From: Bacillota bacterium
GTDB taxonomy: Bacteria > Bacillota > Clostridia > Acetivibrionales > DSM-1351
DNA length: 64,000 nt
Direction of reading: 5' to 3'
NCBI GenBank assembly: GCA_023400235.1
Contig: JAEXFI010000005.1
Location: 62,001 to 126,000 of the forward strand
Position numbers and translations under genes: made by a program. Of the stretch, positions 25,742 to 34,914 are shown one piece after another (position 1 is the first letter of the stretch; the number at the start of each line of letters is the position of its first letter). The notes under the pieces were generated by a model that did not search any database, was not told where the DNA came from, and saw nothing but the letters and a program-made list of their open reading frames with translations.

Positions 25742-26815
25742 ATGAGGAGAACAGCTCACGGCGGAGATATATACAGCAAGCATGAAATTGGACAAAATAG
25801 AAGGCTGATAGACTTTTCGGCTAATATAAACCCTCTTGGACTGCCGGAGGGCGTAAAAAGAGCAATTTCTGAAAATATTGAGTGCTTCAGCAACTATCCC
25901 GATCCAACTTGCAGGGAGCTTTCAGAGAAAATCGCACAGCATGAAAAAGTTCCAACAGACTACGTCCTTTGTGGAAATGGTGCTGCAGATATAATATACA
26001 GGCTTGCAGGAGCCCTCAAGCCCCACAATGCCCTGGTAACAGCTCCCGCATTCTCAGAGTATGAGGAGGCCGTCAGGTTGGCGGGCGGGAGTATAAAGCA
26101 TTATCACCTGTCAGAGGCAGAGGGCTTTCCTGTAGACCGGGACATACTGGAGGCCCTGACTCCCCAAGTACGGCTTGCGTTTCTTTGCAATCCCAACAAT
26201 CCCACCGGCAGGCTTACCTGCAAAGAAACAGTATTGGAGCTTGCGGGTAAATGCAGGGAGAATAATTGCATACTGGTAGTGGATGAGTGCTTCATGGATT
26301 TTGTGGAGGAACCGGAAAAGTACAGTGTGGCGGACAGTATTGGCGCTTTTAAAAATATAATAGTGCTTAAGGCTTTTACAAAAACCTATGCAATGGCTGG
26401 AGTCCGCCTTGGCTATGCCCTGTGCGCCTGTAAGGAATTGCTGGAAAGGCTGGAACTTTGGGGACAGCCCTGGGGGGTGTCGGTAGTGGCGCAGGTGTGC
26501 GGTATTGCAGCTTTGGATGAACATGCTTACATAAGCAGGACAAAAAAGCTGGTAAAGGAAAATAGAGAGTATCTTGCACTGGAATTGGACAAGCTTGGCT
26601 ACAGGGTTTTTGACTCAGCTGCCAACTATATTCTGTTCAGGACCAGGAACACAAATCTCCCCAAGGAGCTGCTGGAATATGGTATACTGGTTCGGTCCTG
26701 TCATAATTACAACGGTCTTGACCAGCGATACATAAGGGTTGCCGTAAAGCTGCAGCAGGACAACCAATACCTGATAGAGAGCCTCCGAAGGCTCTCGTCG
26801 TCAACAGGAGGGTAG
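25742..26815 (+). CDS. cobD: L-threonine-O-3-phosphate decarboxylase CobD
   Basis: A PLP enzyme that makes (R)-1-amino-2-propanol O-2-phosphate for CbiB. The fold-type I aminotransferase motifs are CNPNNPTGRL, VVDECFMDF and the PLP lysine in KAFTKTYAMAGVRLGY. Length 357. Its placement after cbiB separates it from histidinol-phosphate aminotransferase paralogs. The 102-base spacer before it is A-rich and C-containing with CACAAAA repeated, unlike the tight spacing elsewhere in the operon, and may carry an internal signal. Confidence 0.92.
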   Translation: MRRTAHGGDIYSKHEIGQNRRLIDFSANINPLGLPEGVKRAISENIECFSNYPDPTCRELSEKIAQHEKVPTDYVLCGNGAADIIYRLAGALKPHNALVTAPAFSEYEEAVRLAGGSIKHYHLSEAEGFPVDRDILEALTPQVRLAFLCNPNNPTGRLTCKETVLELAGKCRENNCILVVDECFMDFVEEPEKYSVADSIGAFKNIIVLKAFTKTYAMAGVRLGYALCACKELLERLELWGQPWGVSVVAQVCGIAALDEHAYISRTKKLVKENREYLALELDKLGYRVFDSAANYILFRTRNTNLPKELLEYGILVRSCHNYNGLDQRYIRVAVKLQQDNQYLIESLRRLSSSTGG

Positions 26816-26832
26816 ACAGCATTTTCTATTGT

Positions 26833-26846
26833 GCCCGCTGCCGGGC
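26833..26846 (+). terminator. Small GC hairpin after cobD
   Basis: GCCCG and CGGGC pair around CTGC just before the convergent glgB stop. An alternative 6-bp stem (GCTGCC/GGCAGC, 26838-26860) overlaps it. No T-run follows, so termination is uncertain, but it is the only candidate at the end of the long cobalamin operon. Confidence 0.35.
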
Positions 26847-29153
26847 TTAAAGGGGCAGCGAACAGTCAGAAATACCTTGCTCAGCATCAGAAGCGATAAC
26901 ATCAGAAGCTACAACATCAGAAGGCGCCTCATCCAAAAACAGCGGTTTGAAAACCAGCACACTTAGCGGCGGCAAGGACAGCCTCAGCCTAAAGGGCCTG
27001 CCGTGCAACGGCTCGGGTTCTGTCTTGCAGGTAGCTCCCTGGGAATCGGGTTCATAACCGCCGTATTTTTCCCAATTACTGTTGAGGATAAGCTCATAGT
27101 CAAGCTCAAAGGGAGCACCTATGCAGTAATTGTCATTTACCGCAGGTGTAAAGTTGCAGACGAAAATAAGCACATCCCATTTATTTCGGCCTTTTCTCAT
27201 AAAGGCTACAACACTGTGCTCATTGTCGTTGCAGTCAATCCATTCAAAGCCCTCATAGCTGAAATCCACCTGATATAATGCCGGCTGGCTGTTATAGAGG
27301 CTGTTAAGGTCACGGACGAAGGTCTGCATTTTCTTGTGCATTTCGTAGTCCAGGAGGTGCCAGTCCAGACCTTTTTTGTCGTTCCATTCAATAAACTGTC
27401 CGAATTCACTGCCCATAAAGAGCAGCTTTTTTCCAGGGTGTCCATAGGTGTAACCGTAGGTCGCTCTCAAACCGGCAAATTTTTGCCAGTAATCTCCCGG
27501 CATCTTACTGAGCATGGAGTATTTTCCATGGACCACCTCGTCATGTGAAAGTACAAGAACAAAGTTTTCACTGAATGCATACATAAGTGAAAAGGTTATA
27601 AGATTGTGATGGTATTTTCTATATATGGGGTCCATACTGACATACTTAAGGAAATCATTCATCCAGCCCATATTCCATTTAAAGGTGAAGCCAAGCCCTC
27701 CAACATACGGAGGCTTTGTAATCATAGGCCAGGAGGCTGACTCTTCCGCAATCATCATTACACCCTTGAAATAGTTAAATACGGTGCTGTTCATTTGCCT
27801 CAAAAAGTCTACGGCCTCAAGGTTCATATTTCCACCGTACTTGTTTGGTATCCACTCTCCCGGCTTTTTTGCATAATCCAGATATATCATGGAAGCTACC
27901 GCATCCACCCGCAGTCCGTCAATATGGTATTTTTCAAACCAGAATACCGCATTTGATATGAGAAAATTTCTGACCTCATTTCTGCCGTGGTTGAATATAA
28001 GGGTTCCCCATTCTGGATGCTCCCCCTGCTTGGGGTCGGTATGCTCATACAGCGCGGTGCCGTCAAAACGGGCCAGACCATGGGTGTCTCTGGGAAAGTG
28101 AGCCGGTACCCAGTCCAGTATCACTCCTATGTCATTTTGATGACATAAATCCACAAGGTACATAAAATCTTCGGGAGTACCGTATCTGCTGGTCACTGCA
28201 AAATATCCCGTGACCTGATAGCCCCAGGAGCCGTCGAAGGGGTGTTCTGTCACCGGCAACAGCTCTATATGTGTATACCCCATAAACTTGATATAAGGTA
28301 CCAGCCTGTCGGCAATAGTCCTGTAATTGAGATAAAAATCCCCGTTCTGGTCGGGCTGGGGAAGGGTGGACCAGGTCCCAAGATGCAGTTCATATATTGA
28401 GACCGGTGCTGTAAAGACATCTGTGGCAGTTCTTTTTTCAAGCCATTCCCTATCGTTCCATTCATAAATGTCAAGCTTATGCACTATAGATGCTCTGGCA
28501 GGCCGCTTTTCAGCATAATAGGCATAAGGGTCGGCTTTTTCGGCAAGCAGTCCGCCTTGAGTTTTTATTTCATATTTGTAGAGGTCTCCGGAAGTTACGA
28601 GGGGAATGAACAGTTCCCATATGCCGGAAGCCCCCAACTGTCGCATTTGATGCCTCCGGCCATCCCATTGGTTGAAGTTTCCCACCACGCTGACTCGTTG
28701 TGCACAGGGGGCCCAAACACAAAACAGGGTTCCTGCTGCATTGTTTATAGTCATCACATGGGCGCCAAGCTTTTCATATATTTTGTGATGGTTTCCCTGG
28801 CTATGGAGGAAAATATCGTACTCTGAAATAACAGGCCAAAAGCTGTAGGGATCATGGGTTAGATAGCTGTCCCCCGATTGGTCTGTTATTCTCAGCTTAT
28901 ATTCAAACAAGTCCTTTCTTGCAGGAAAAATTGTTTCATAAATGCCGGGCTGATATTTTGCAGCCATGGGATGAAAGGTGTTGTATGCAACGTCCAAAAT
29001 CTCAACAAGCCTGGCAGTGGGATGGTAGACTCTCACTGCCAGGTCTTTCTTCCTGCCTTTACCGTTAACAACATGCATGCCAAGAAAAACATGAGGGTCC
29101 TTGCAGTCACCTGCTGCTATACTGTCTGCTATATCCTTGGTCTGGGCTTTCAT
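26847..29153 (-). CDS. glgB: 1,4-alpha-glucan branching enzyme GlgB
   Basis: Makes alpha-1,6 branches in glycogen. Residues about 1-250 contain the N-terminal modules with a CBM48 region (CVWAPCAQRVSVVGNFNQWDG); the GH13 barrel follows. The catalytic aspartate is D417 (GLRVDAV), the acid E470 (MIAEES), and SHDEVVHG holds the third acid. At 768 residues it is longer than usual, mainly because of a C-terminal tail after VLVFKPLF that repeats ASD(V/A). GAGGTGG lies before the ATG. No other glycogen gene is nearby; it is convergent with cobD and not part of the cobalamin operon. Confidence 0.95.
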   Translation of the reverse strand: MKAQTKDIADSIAAGDCKDPHVFLGMHVVNGKGRKKDLAVRVYHPTARLVEILDVAYNTFHPMAAKYQPGIYETIFPARKDLFEYKLRITDQSGDSYLTHDPYSFWPVISEYDIFLHSQGNHHKIYEKLGAHVMTINNAAGTLFCVWAPCAQRVSVVGNFNQWDGRRHQMRQLGASGIWELFIPLVTSGDLYKYEIKTQGGLLAEKADPYAYYAEKRPARASIVHKLDIYEWNDREWLEKRTATDVFTAPVSIYELHLGTWSTLPQPDQNGDFYLNYRTIADRLVPYIKFMGYTHIELLPVTEHPFDGSWGYQVTGYFAVTSRYGTPEDFMYLVDLCHQNDIGVILDWVPAHFPRDTHGLARFDGTALYEHTDPKQGEHPEWGTLIFNHGRNEVRNFLISNAVFWFEKYHIDGLRVDAVASMIYLDYAKKPGEWIPNKYGGNMNLEAVDFLRQMNSTVFNYFKGVMMIAEESASWPMITKPPYVGGLGFTFKWNMGWMNDFLKYVSMDPIYRKYHHNLITFSLMYAFSENFVLVLSHDEVVHGKYSMLSKMPGDYWQKFAGLRATYGYTYGHPGKKLLFMGSEFGQFIEWNDKKGLDWHLLDYEMHKKMQTFVRDLNSLYNSQPALYQVDFSYEGFEWIDCNDNEHSVVAFMRKGRNKWDVLIFVCNFTPAVNDNYCIGAPFELDYELILNSNWEKYGGYEPDSQGATCKTEPEPLHGRPFRLRLSLPPLSVLVFKPLFLDEAPSDVVASDVIASDAEQGISDCSLPL
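26885..26930. repeat. Short tandem repeats in the glgB 3' end
   Basis: The motif CATCAGAAG occurs three times at about 15-base intervals (plus-strand view), encoding the DVVASDVIASDAEQ tail of GlgB. It looks like replication slippage within the coding sequence. Confidence 0.6.
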
Positions 29154-29240
29154 TCAACCACCTCGGCTAAAAAATTTGTTTGAACCTATATTTACCATAC
29201 TATATTATTTTTTAGCAATAAACAACAATAAAATAGAGAA

Positions 29241-29268
29241 GCTGCTTTTGAACAATAGCAAAAGCAGC
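29241..29268 (-). terminator. Stem-loop between xylH and glgB
   Basis: GCTGCTTTTG and CAAAAGCAGC make a perfect 10-bp stem around an 8-base loop, just after the stop of the permease gene (minus strand). A T-rich stretch follows on the minus strand. It is the likely end of the xylFGH transcript. Confidence 0.6.
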
Positions 29269-29293
29269 CCCCAGAGACAAATAAAAGCACATA

Positions 29294-30523
29294 TTATGCC
29301 CTCTTGCTGAATTTTATATCGAACCAGACTGCCAAAAGGAGAATCAAGCCCTTAACCACGTACTGAGCGGCAACGTCTGCGTTCATAAGGCTCATTCCGT
29401 TATCAAGGCTGCCCATGACCAGTGCTCCAATTATACAGCCTGCGATGGTTCCTGCACCGCCCAAAGTACTTGTTCCTCCGATAACTGCGGAGGCGATGGC
29501 GTCCATTTCCATATTAGTGCCTGCGGAGCCTGTTGACGCATTCAGTCTTGCAGTATAGACGATACCAGCTATAGTTGAGAGAAGACCCATCAATACAAAG
29601 ATACCCAGGTTAACCCTGTTGATATTGATACCGGACAATCTTGCTGCCTCCCTGTTGCCTCCGATGGCATAAACATGTCTGCCGAAGGTTGTTTTTTCAG
29701 CTATGACTGTAAATATGACTATAATTGCAATGAGGAGCAGTATGGCGTAGGGGATACCCATGTAGCTGGCCATTATACCTATTCCAAGGGCGATTATTGC
29801 TGAGAATACCACCATTTTTGCTATTTGAAGAGGAATGGGCAGCACGTCAAAGCCGTATTTTATCCTGGAATGTCTCTTTTTCAGTTCAAATACCACATAG
29901 CAGATTATAAAGGCCACTCCAACCAAGGCACTTGTGTCATTAAAGGGAAGGCTGGCATTTATCTTGGGGAGATAGCCCTGTCCGATTATTTTGAAGGAAT
30001 CGTTCATGGGAGCGATGGAGTTTCCTCCGGTTATGGCTATGACGCCGCCCCTGAAGGCCAGAAAGCCTGCCAGTGTAACTATAAAAGCAGGCACTTTGCC
30101 GTAGGATATCCAAAAGCCCTGGAACAGGCCCAGCAATAACCCGATAAATAGTGTTAGTGCAATTGTTTCAATAGTACCGAAGCCGCCTTTTACCATAAGC
30201 TGAGCGGCTACCGCACCTGTGAGTCCCACAAAGGAGCCTACAGAGAGGTCAATATGTCCTGCAACCATGACCAAAACCATACCGCAGGCAGCGATTGCCG
30301 TTGCGGCGCACTGCAAAAACAGGTTGGACAGGTTTCTTGAGGATATGAATATTCCGTCGGTGACAATGGTGAAAAAGGCCCAAATTACCAGCAAGGCCAA
30401 TATCATGGTGTACTGGCGCATATTTCCCTTAAGTGTTCCCAATAGGATTTCTTTTATAGACTTAGAATTTTTTAATGCAGTTTGATTATCCTTTGCTAGT
30501 GCGTTTAATTCTGCATTTCCCAT
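29294..30523 (-). CDS. xylH: Sugar ABC transporter permease, XylH/MmsB type
   Basis: Membrane subunit of a ribose/xylose-type importer. The 409 residues contain about ten hydrophobic segments and the family sequences MVAGHIDLSVGSFVGLTGA, FGRHVYAIGGNREAARLSGI and IGGTSTLGGAGTIAG. The frame extends to 30553, but GGAGG sits 5 bases before the ATG at 30523, where the N terminus MGNAELNALAKDN begins. It is the third gene after the binding protein and double ATPase. Xylose as substrate is inferred from the companion XylF-like protein. Confidence 0.92.
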   Translation of the reverse strand: MGNAELNALAKDNQTALKNSKSIKEILLGTLKGNMRQYTMILALLVIWAFFTIVTDGIFISSRNLSNLFLQCAATAIAACGMVLVMVAGHIDLSVGSFVGLTGAVAAQLMVKGGFGTIETIALTLFIGLLLGLFQGFWISYGKVPAFIVTLAGFLAFRGGVIAITGGNSIAPMNDSFKIIGQGYLPKINASLPFNDTSALVGVAFIICYVVFELKKRHSRIKYGFDVLPIPLQIAKMVVFSAIIALGIGIMASYMGIPYAILLLIAIIVIFTVIAEKTTFGRHVYAIGGNREAARLSGININRVNLGIFVLMGLLSTIAGIVYTARLNASTGSAGTNMEMDAIASAVIGGTSTLGGAGTIAGCIIGALVMGSLDNGMSLMNADVAAQYVVKGLILLLAVWFDIKFSKRA

Positions 30524-30608
30524 AATAACCTCCACGCCCACATTTGGGCACAATAATTTAAGAAAGTAATCGTGGCGGTACGCGTAATAGTTACACTTTA
30601 TCCACCTT

Positions 30609-30732
30609 CTTTCAAGCTAACCTCCCATCTACGCGCATGGCACGTACACAAATAGTAATGAAAGGCACGCAGTGGCTTTCGCTGCTTGAAAGTCACATTG
30701 ACACACAACATGTATCTTTCAAGCTAACCTCC
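30609..30732 (-). repeat. Dispersed structured repeat, copy A (between xylG and xylH)
   Basis: A unit of about 107 bases bounded by two copies of CTTTCAAGCTAACCTCC (30609-30625 and 30716-30732). Its reverse complement matches 59291-59401 with about 7 differences. Read on the minus strand it has a GCTTGAAAG/CTTTCAAGC helix, an inner GATACA/TGTGTC helix and a TACGTGC/GCGCGTA hairpin. A decayed fragment of a further unit seems to follow on the minus strand to about 30570. A GGCGAA hairpin flanks it at 30735-30752. Confidence 0.8.
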
Positions 30733-30781
30733 ATTTCGCCGCTGCAGGCGAAGTATATATTAATATCAAGACGCTTTTACG

Positions 30782-32302
30782 CTACATTCCTCCGGTTGCA
30801 TAGGTTAAAATATTCTCCTGTGTAGCTTCCTCCCAACTGAATTCTTTGGTAAGACGGCCTTCATGCATAACCAGGATTCTGTCGCTCATTCCCAGTATTT
30901 CAGGCAGTTCGGAGGATATCATCACAATGCACACACCCTCGTCTATGAGCTTGTTCATAATGTTGTATATTTCAAATTTTGCACCCACATCTATACCTCT
31001 GGTGGGTTCATCCATTATCAATATTTTAGGTTTTGTCATAAGCCATTTGGCTAGAACCACCTTTTGCTGGTTTCCGCCGCTTAAGTTTGTGACCTTTTGC
31101 TCTATGCTCGGAGTCTTGACTCTCAGATCCTTTACATATTGATTAGTAGCTTTTATTGCTTCATTTCCGTTTATGATGGAAAGTTTTGCAATGGCTTCAA
31201 GACTTGAAAGGGTAACATTATTTTTAATGTCCATTCCCAGTACCAGACCATAGCGTTTCCTGTCTTCAGAAACGTAGCTTATCCCGGCAGCAATAGCCTG
31301 CTTGGGGCTCTTAATGTACACCCTTCTGCCTTCCAGATACATTTCGCCGCTTATATTGGCACCGTAGGCACCAAAAATGCTCATGACCAGCTCTGTTCTT
31401 CCTGCCCCCATCAGGCCCGCAATTCCCAGAATTTCACCTTTACGGACTGAAAAGTTAGCATTATGGATCACCTTTAGTTCAGGCAGATCAGGGTTTTTAA
31501 CATTCCAGTTTTTAACCTCCAGAACCACATCGCCAGGCGTGTGCTCCCTTCTGGGGAAACGCTGGGTGAGCTCACGGCCTACCATTTTTGATATGACCTT
31601 GTTTTCGCTCATATCAGAGGCCGACTCGGTGCATATGGTTCTGCCGTCCCGAAGTATTGTGATATTATCGGCAATTTCAAATACTTCGTTCAGCTTGTGA
31701 GAAATATATATACATGTTACACCCTTGGCTTTGAGCTCCTTGAGTATTTGTAACAGATTTTCCGTTTCTGACTCTGTAAGTGCAGCAGATGGTTCATCCA
31801 GAATGAGAACTTCTGCCTTTTTTGCTATTGCTTTCGCTATTTCCACCAGTTGCTGCTGGCCTATTCCCAGGTTCACTACTTTTGTATTCGGATTTATGTC
31901 AAGCCTCACTTCCTGTAAGACTTTCTGTGTTTCTACATAAGATTTGTCCCAATCTATCAATCCGCTTTTTTTAACTTTTTCATTACCCAGGAATATGTTC
32001 TCACATACACTCATCTGCTTTACAAGTGCCAGTTCCTGGTAAATAATAGCTATGCCTGCCTTTTCGCTGTCTTTTATACCCGAATAGCTTTGCGTATTTC
32101 CTTTTAGTAAAATTTCACCTGTATAAGTGCCGGCGGGATATACTCCGCTGAGAACCTTCATGAGAGTTGACTTTCCAGCCCCGTTTTCGCCGCACAGGGC
32201 ATGGATTTCACCCTTTTTTACCTTGAAGGTAACATTGTCCAGCGCTTTAACCCCCGGAAACTCTTTGGTGATGTTCTTCATTTCTAATATATACTCGCTC
32301 AT
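30782..32302 (-). CDS. xylG: Sugar ABC transporter double ATPase, XylG type
   Basis: Two fused ABC domains, 506 residues. Domain 1 has GENGAGKSTLMKVLSG, signature LGIGQQQLVEIAKA and VLILDEPSAALTE. Domain 2 has the degenerate GLMGAGRTELVMSIFG, LSGGNQQKVVLAKWL and ILIMDEPTRGIDVGAKFEIY. This asymmetry is normal for the carbohydrate uptake CUT2 family. The frame opens upstream at 32341, but GGAGG lies 5 bases before the ATG at 32302. Confidence 0.95.
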   Translation of the reverse strand: MSEYILEMKNITKEFPGVKALDNVTFKVKKGEIHALCGENGAGKSTLMKVLSGVYPAGTYTGEILLKGNTQSYSGIKDSEKAGIAIIYQELALVKQMSVCENIFLGNEKVKKSGLIDWDKSYVETQKVLQEVRLDINPNTKVVNLGIGQQQLVEIAKAIAKKAEVLILDEPSAALTESETENLLQILKELKAKGVTCIYISHKLNEVFEIADNITILRDGRTICTESASDMSENKVISKMVGRELTQRFPRREHTPGDVVLEVKNWNVKNPDLPELKVIHNANFSVRKGEILGIAGLMGAGRTELVMSIFGAYGANISGEMYLEGRRVYIKSPKQAIAAGISYVSEDRKRYGLVLGMDIKNNVTLSSLEAIAKLSIINGNEAIKATNQYVKDLRVKTPSIEQKVTNLSGGNQQKVVLAKWLMTKPKILIMDEPTRGIDVGAKFEIYNIMNKLIDEGVCIVMISSELPEILGMSDRILVMHEGRLTKEFSWEEATQENILTYATGGM

Positions 32303-32386
32303 AATAACCTCCAGTAGGGGCATCCTTATTTCTATTTTCAAGTACGCCTGAGTGCACTTGGGTTAAGTCATAATGCACTAAATTTA

Positions 32387-32422
32387 TTATGGGGGAACAA
32401 CATGTCTGCCATTCCCCCATAA
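32387..32422 (-). other. Stem-loop between xylF and xylG
   Basis: TTATGGGGGAA and TTCCCCCATAA form a perfect 11-bp stem around a 14-base loop. No long T-run follows on the minus strand. Such hairpins after binding-protein genes usually stabilise the upstream message or partly terminate, so binding protein exceeds transporter; that role is inferred. A second small repeat (AGTGCA/TGCACT) lies at 32351-32379. Confidence 0.65.
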
Positions 32423-32442
32423 AGTTTTCAGTTACTTTTATA

Positions 32443-33519
32443 TTATTTGGCGTAAACATCTTCCTTTTTCAGATAACCACTGTCGATGAGCACCTTGTCT
32501 ATGTTGGTTTTATCAACGGCTTCAGCAGCCAAAAGAATTGAAGGAACATCCATTTTTTCGTTGTTAACTTTCTGATCGGCTCCGGGATCTTCACCCTTTG
32601 CCATTTTTATTGCAGCTTCTATGGCTGCTTCACCGAGCTTTCTGGTATCCTTGAATACTGTCATACCCTGTGTGCCTTCAACTATTCTCTTTGCAGCAGA
32701 CAATTCTGAATCCTGTCCGGTTATAGGCACTTTACTTGCCAGACCCTGAGCGGCCAAAGCCTGGATACATCCGCCGGCCGTACCGTCATTGGGAGCAAGC
32801 ACGCCCTGAACATTGTTGTTGTTTGCAGTTAAGGCGTTTTCCATCAGTTTAAGAGCATTGTCGGGCTTCCAGTCAACAACGGGCTGTTCCATAACAACTT
32901 TATAGTCTCCGCTGTCTATCTTGGGCTGCAGGTATTTGGCAGCGCCTTGTTTGAAGAGGGTTGCATTATTATCTGTAGGAGAACCTGCCAGCCATACTAT
33001 GTTACCCTTATCCAGATGTTCGGTTAACCATTTTCCCTGGAGCTCTCCAACCTTTACATTGTCGAAGGAAAGATAAACATCCACATCAGTACCCATTACA
33101 AGTCTGTCGTAAGCAATAACCTTGATGCCTGCCTTGTGAGCCTTGTCAACTGTAGAGGCAGCTGCCTTGGCATCGTGGGGAGCAAGGATTAATACGTCAA
33201 TGCCCTGAGAAATCAGATTTTCAACCTGTGAATCCTGCTTCGCAGCATCCATGTTTGCCACCTGAACAGCAATATCAACTCCTGCTTTCTTTGCAGCCTC
33301 TTCCATAGTAGCTTTGTCTCTGACCCATCTTTCTTCCTGTTTTGTTGGAAGAGAAAGACCGATCTTTATTTTTTTGTCTTTTGCTGGAGTAGAAGATGTT
33401 GCGGCGTTGCTGTTACTTGCGGAACTACCTGATGAATTGCTGGCGCCACAGCCTGCAAATAGCGAGATAGACATAATACCTGCTAAAGCCATAGCAGCTA
33501 TACGTACTGACTTTTTCAT
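32443..33519 (-). CDS. xylF: D-xylose-type substrate-binding lipoprotein XylF
   Basis: Extracellular binding lipoprotein for the XylGH transporter. The 358-residue protein has a signal peptide with lipobox LFAGC (Cys24), a Ser/Asn-rich linker, then a two-lobe Peripla_BP_4 fold: KIGLSLPTKQEERWVRDKATM, DVLILAPHDAKAA, KVIAYDRLV, VLAPNDGTAGG, PITGQDSEL and GTQGMTVFKD. These segments closely match XylF proteins. GGGAGG lies 8 bases before the ATG at 33519. First gene of the xylFGH transcript. Confidence 0.93.
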   Translation of the reverse strand: MKKSVRIAAMALAGIMSISLFAGCGASNSSGSSASNSNAATSSTPAKDKKIKIGLSLPTKQEERWVRDKATMEEAAKKAGVDIAVQVANMDAAKQDSQVENLISQGIDVLILAPHDAKAAASTVDKAHKAGIKVIAYDRLVMGTDVDVYLSFDNVKVGELQGKWLTEHLDKGNIVWLAGSPTDNNATLFKQGAAKYLQPKIDSGDYKVVMEQPVVDWKPDNALKLMENALTANNNNVQGVLAPNDGTAGGCIQALAAQGLASKVPITGQDSELSAAKRIVEGTQGMTVFKDTRKLGEAAIEAAIKMAKGEDPGADQKVNNEKMDVPSILLAAEAVDKTNIDKVLIDSGYLKKEDVYAK

Positions 33520-33686
33520 ATACAATCCTCCCGAAATGTAATATTTTCTTGTGCAACGGGGCTTTTAACAGCTTCGTTGCGATACACTAACAGGATATAT
33601 CATCAGGGGACTCAAGTCGCTAGAGAGAATTACTAAGGTCTTACCATAATTGCGATGCTTCTTTTTATGACAACAAAGCCTAGCAT

Positions 33687-33704
33687 TATTTTAATGTTAA
33701 AATA
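33687..33704. promoter_or_regulatory. Inverted repeat upstream of xylF
   Basis: TATTTTAA and TTAAAATA form a perfect 8-bp inverted repeat with a 2-base spacer, about 170 bases before the xylF start in the gap 33520-33843. The gap also contains a GCAACG/CGTTGC hairpin (33553-33580) and a GGGCA/TGCCC hairpin near 33733. The repeat may be a regulator site; no clear -35/-10 pair was identified. Confidence 0.35.
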
Positions 33705-33773
33705 AGTAAGCCCTTAACTAAGAGCAAAGGAGGGCAAGGCCTGCCCCTTACAAAACATCCCAAAAAAGAACAT

Positions 33774-33805
33774 AAAAAAACCATGCCAGAATATGAAGGC
33801 ACGGT
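33774..33805 (-). terminator. Terminator of the sensor operon
   Basis: On the minus strand ACCGTGCC pairs with GGCATGGT (one G-T pair) around a 10-base loop, followed by seven T. It lies 40 bases after the stop of the second binding lipoprotein, separating the sensor operon from xylFGH. Confidence 0.8.
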
Positions 33806-33843
33806 CCCTGCTGGTGAAACAGGTACTAAACTGAGCCACAGGC

Positions 33844-34914
33844 TTACTTCACAGGCCATTTGTCTCTGGGGACATTGAGATACACATCTTCCAGCCTGTG
33901 AAAGCCGTCACTTATCACTGTATCCACCAGGTTGTCCTTTGTAACCACAATGGGATCAACCTTGGCATAGGGAATATCGTTTTCACCGTCATTAATATAT
34001 GTATTGCATGCATAATAGTTGTTCTTGAGCAGACCAAGAGCAACGTCCACCGCTTTTTCAGCAAGCTGGTCAATTGGCTTGTATACGGTCATCAGCTGAG
34101 TTCCCTCGGCCACACGCTGGCAGCCTGAAATATCCGCATCATGGCCTGCTACCAGAACCTTGCCTGACAATTGCTGCTCTGAAAGTGCTTCAATAGCAGC
34201 TCCTGCAAGGCTGTCGTTGGCTGCCAGTATAGCATCGATCTTTTTACCGCCTTGAAGGGCCTTTTCCACACATTTGAACGAATCTTCCGGCCGCCAGTCA
34301 TTGGCCCAGATTTCATCCACGATTTTTATGGATTTATCATAAATATACTTGTCCAGAATGTTTTTATAACCTTGATTGTACATATAGCTGTTATAGTCGG
34401 TTTTTGCCCCGTTGATAATGATATAGTTCCCCAGGGGAACTTTTGATACCATCAAAGAGGCCATGTACTCTCCAACTTTGTTATTGTCAAAGGATACATA
34501 GAAATCTGCATTTGCATTTTTAATAAGGCGGTCATAGCATATGACCTTGATACCCTTTTTTTTGGCAAGCTCTACCGCTTCGGCAGATTTCTCGGCGTCC
34601 TGCGGGACGATAAGAAGGATATCAATGTTCTGGTCCAGCAGATATCTAACCTGCGTAATCTGATCGTCAATATTGTTATTGGCATTCTGGACGATAACGT
34701 CTGCGCCCTTGGCCTTAGCCTTTGCTACAAGAATGTCCATGTCCCGCTGCCAGCGTTCTTCCTGCAGTGTTGCCAAAGAGAAGCCGATTGTTATTTTACC
34801 GTTTTTACCTGTAGGACTGTTTTGCCCCGAACCGGTGGAACAGCCTGAAGAGAAAAGTGTTGCCAGAATCAATACTGAGCTTAACAGCAAGACCTTTAAC
34901 CGAACTTTTTTCAT
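33844..34914 (-). CDS. Second xylose-type binding lipoprotein, sensor-operon paralog
   Basis: A 356-residue lipoprotein (Cys25 in FSSGC) paralogous to XylF at 32443-33519: ITIGFSLATLQEERWQRDMDILV, DILLIVPQDAEKS, KVICYDRLI, ILAANDSLAGAA, VAGHDADISG and GTQLMTVYKP mirror the same positions. Its ATG overlaps the stop of the YesN-like regulator (TAATG), so it is translated with the two-component genes and not with the transporter. In known XylFII-LytS-YesN systems a xylose-binding protein of this type contacts the kinase's external domain; that role is the best guess here. Confidence 0.88.
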   Translation of the reverse strand: MKKVRLKVLLLSSVLILATLFSSGCSTGSGQNSPTGKNGKITIGFSLATLQEERWQRDMDILVAKAKAKGADVIVQNANNNIDDQITQVRYLLDQNIDILLIVPQDAEKSAEAVELAKKKGIKVICYDRLIKNANADFYVSFDNNKVGEYMASLMVSKVPLGNYIIINGAKTDYNSYMYNQGYKNILDKYIYDKSIKIVDEIWANDWRPEDSFKCVEKALQGGKKIDAILAANDSLAGAAIEALSEQQLSGKVLVAGHDADISGCQRVAEGTQLMTVYKPIDQLAEKAVDVALGLLKNNYYACNTYINDGENDIPYAKVDPIVVTKDNLVDTVISDGFHRLEDVYLNVPRDKWPVK

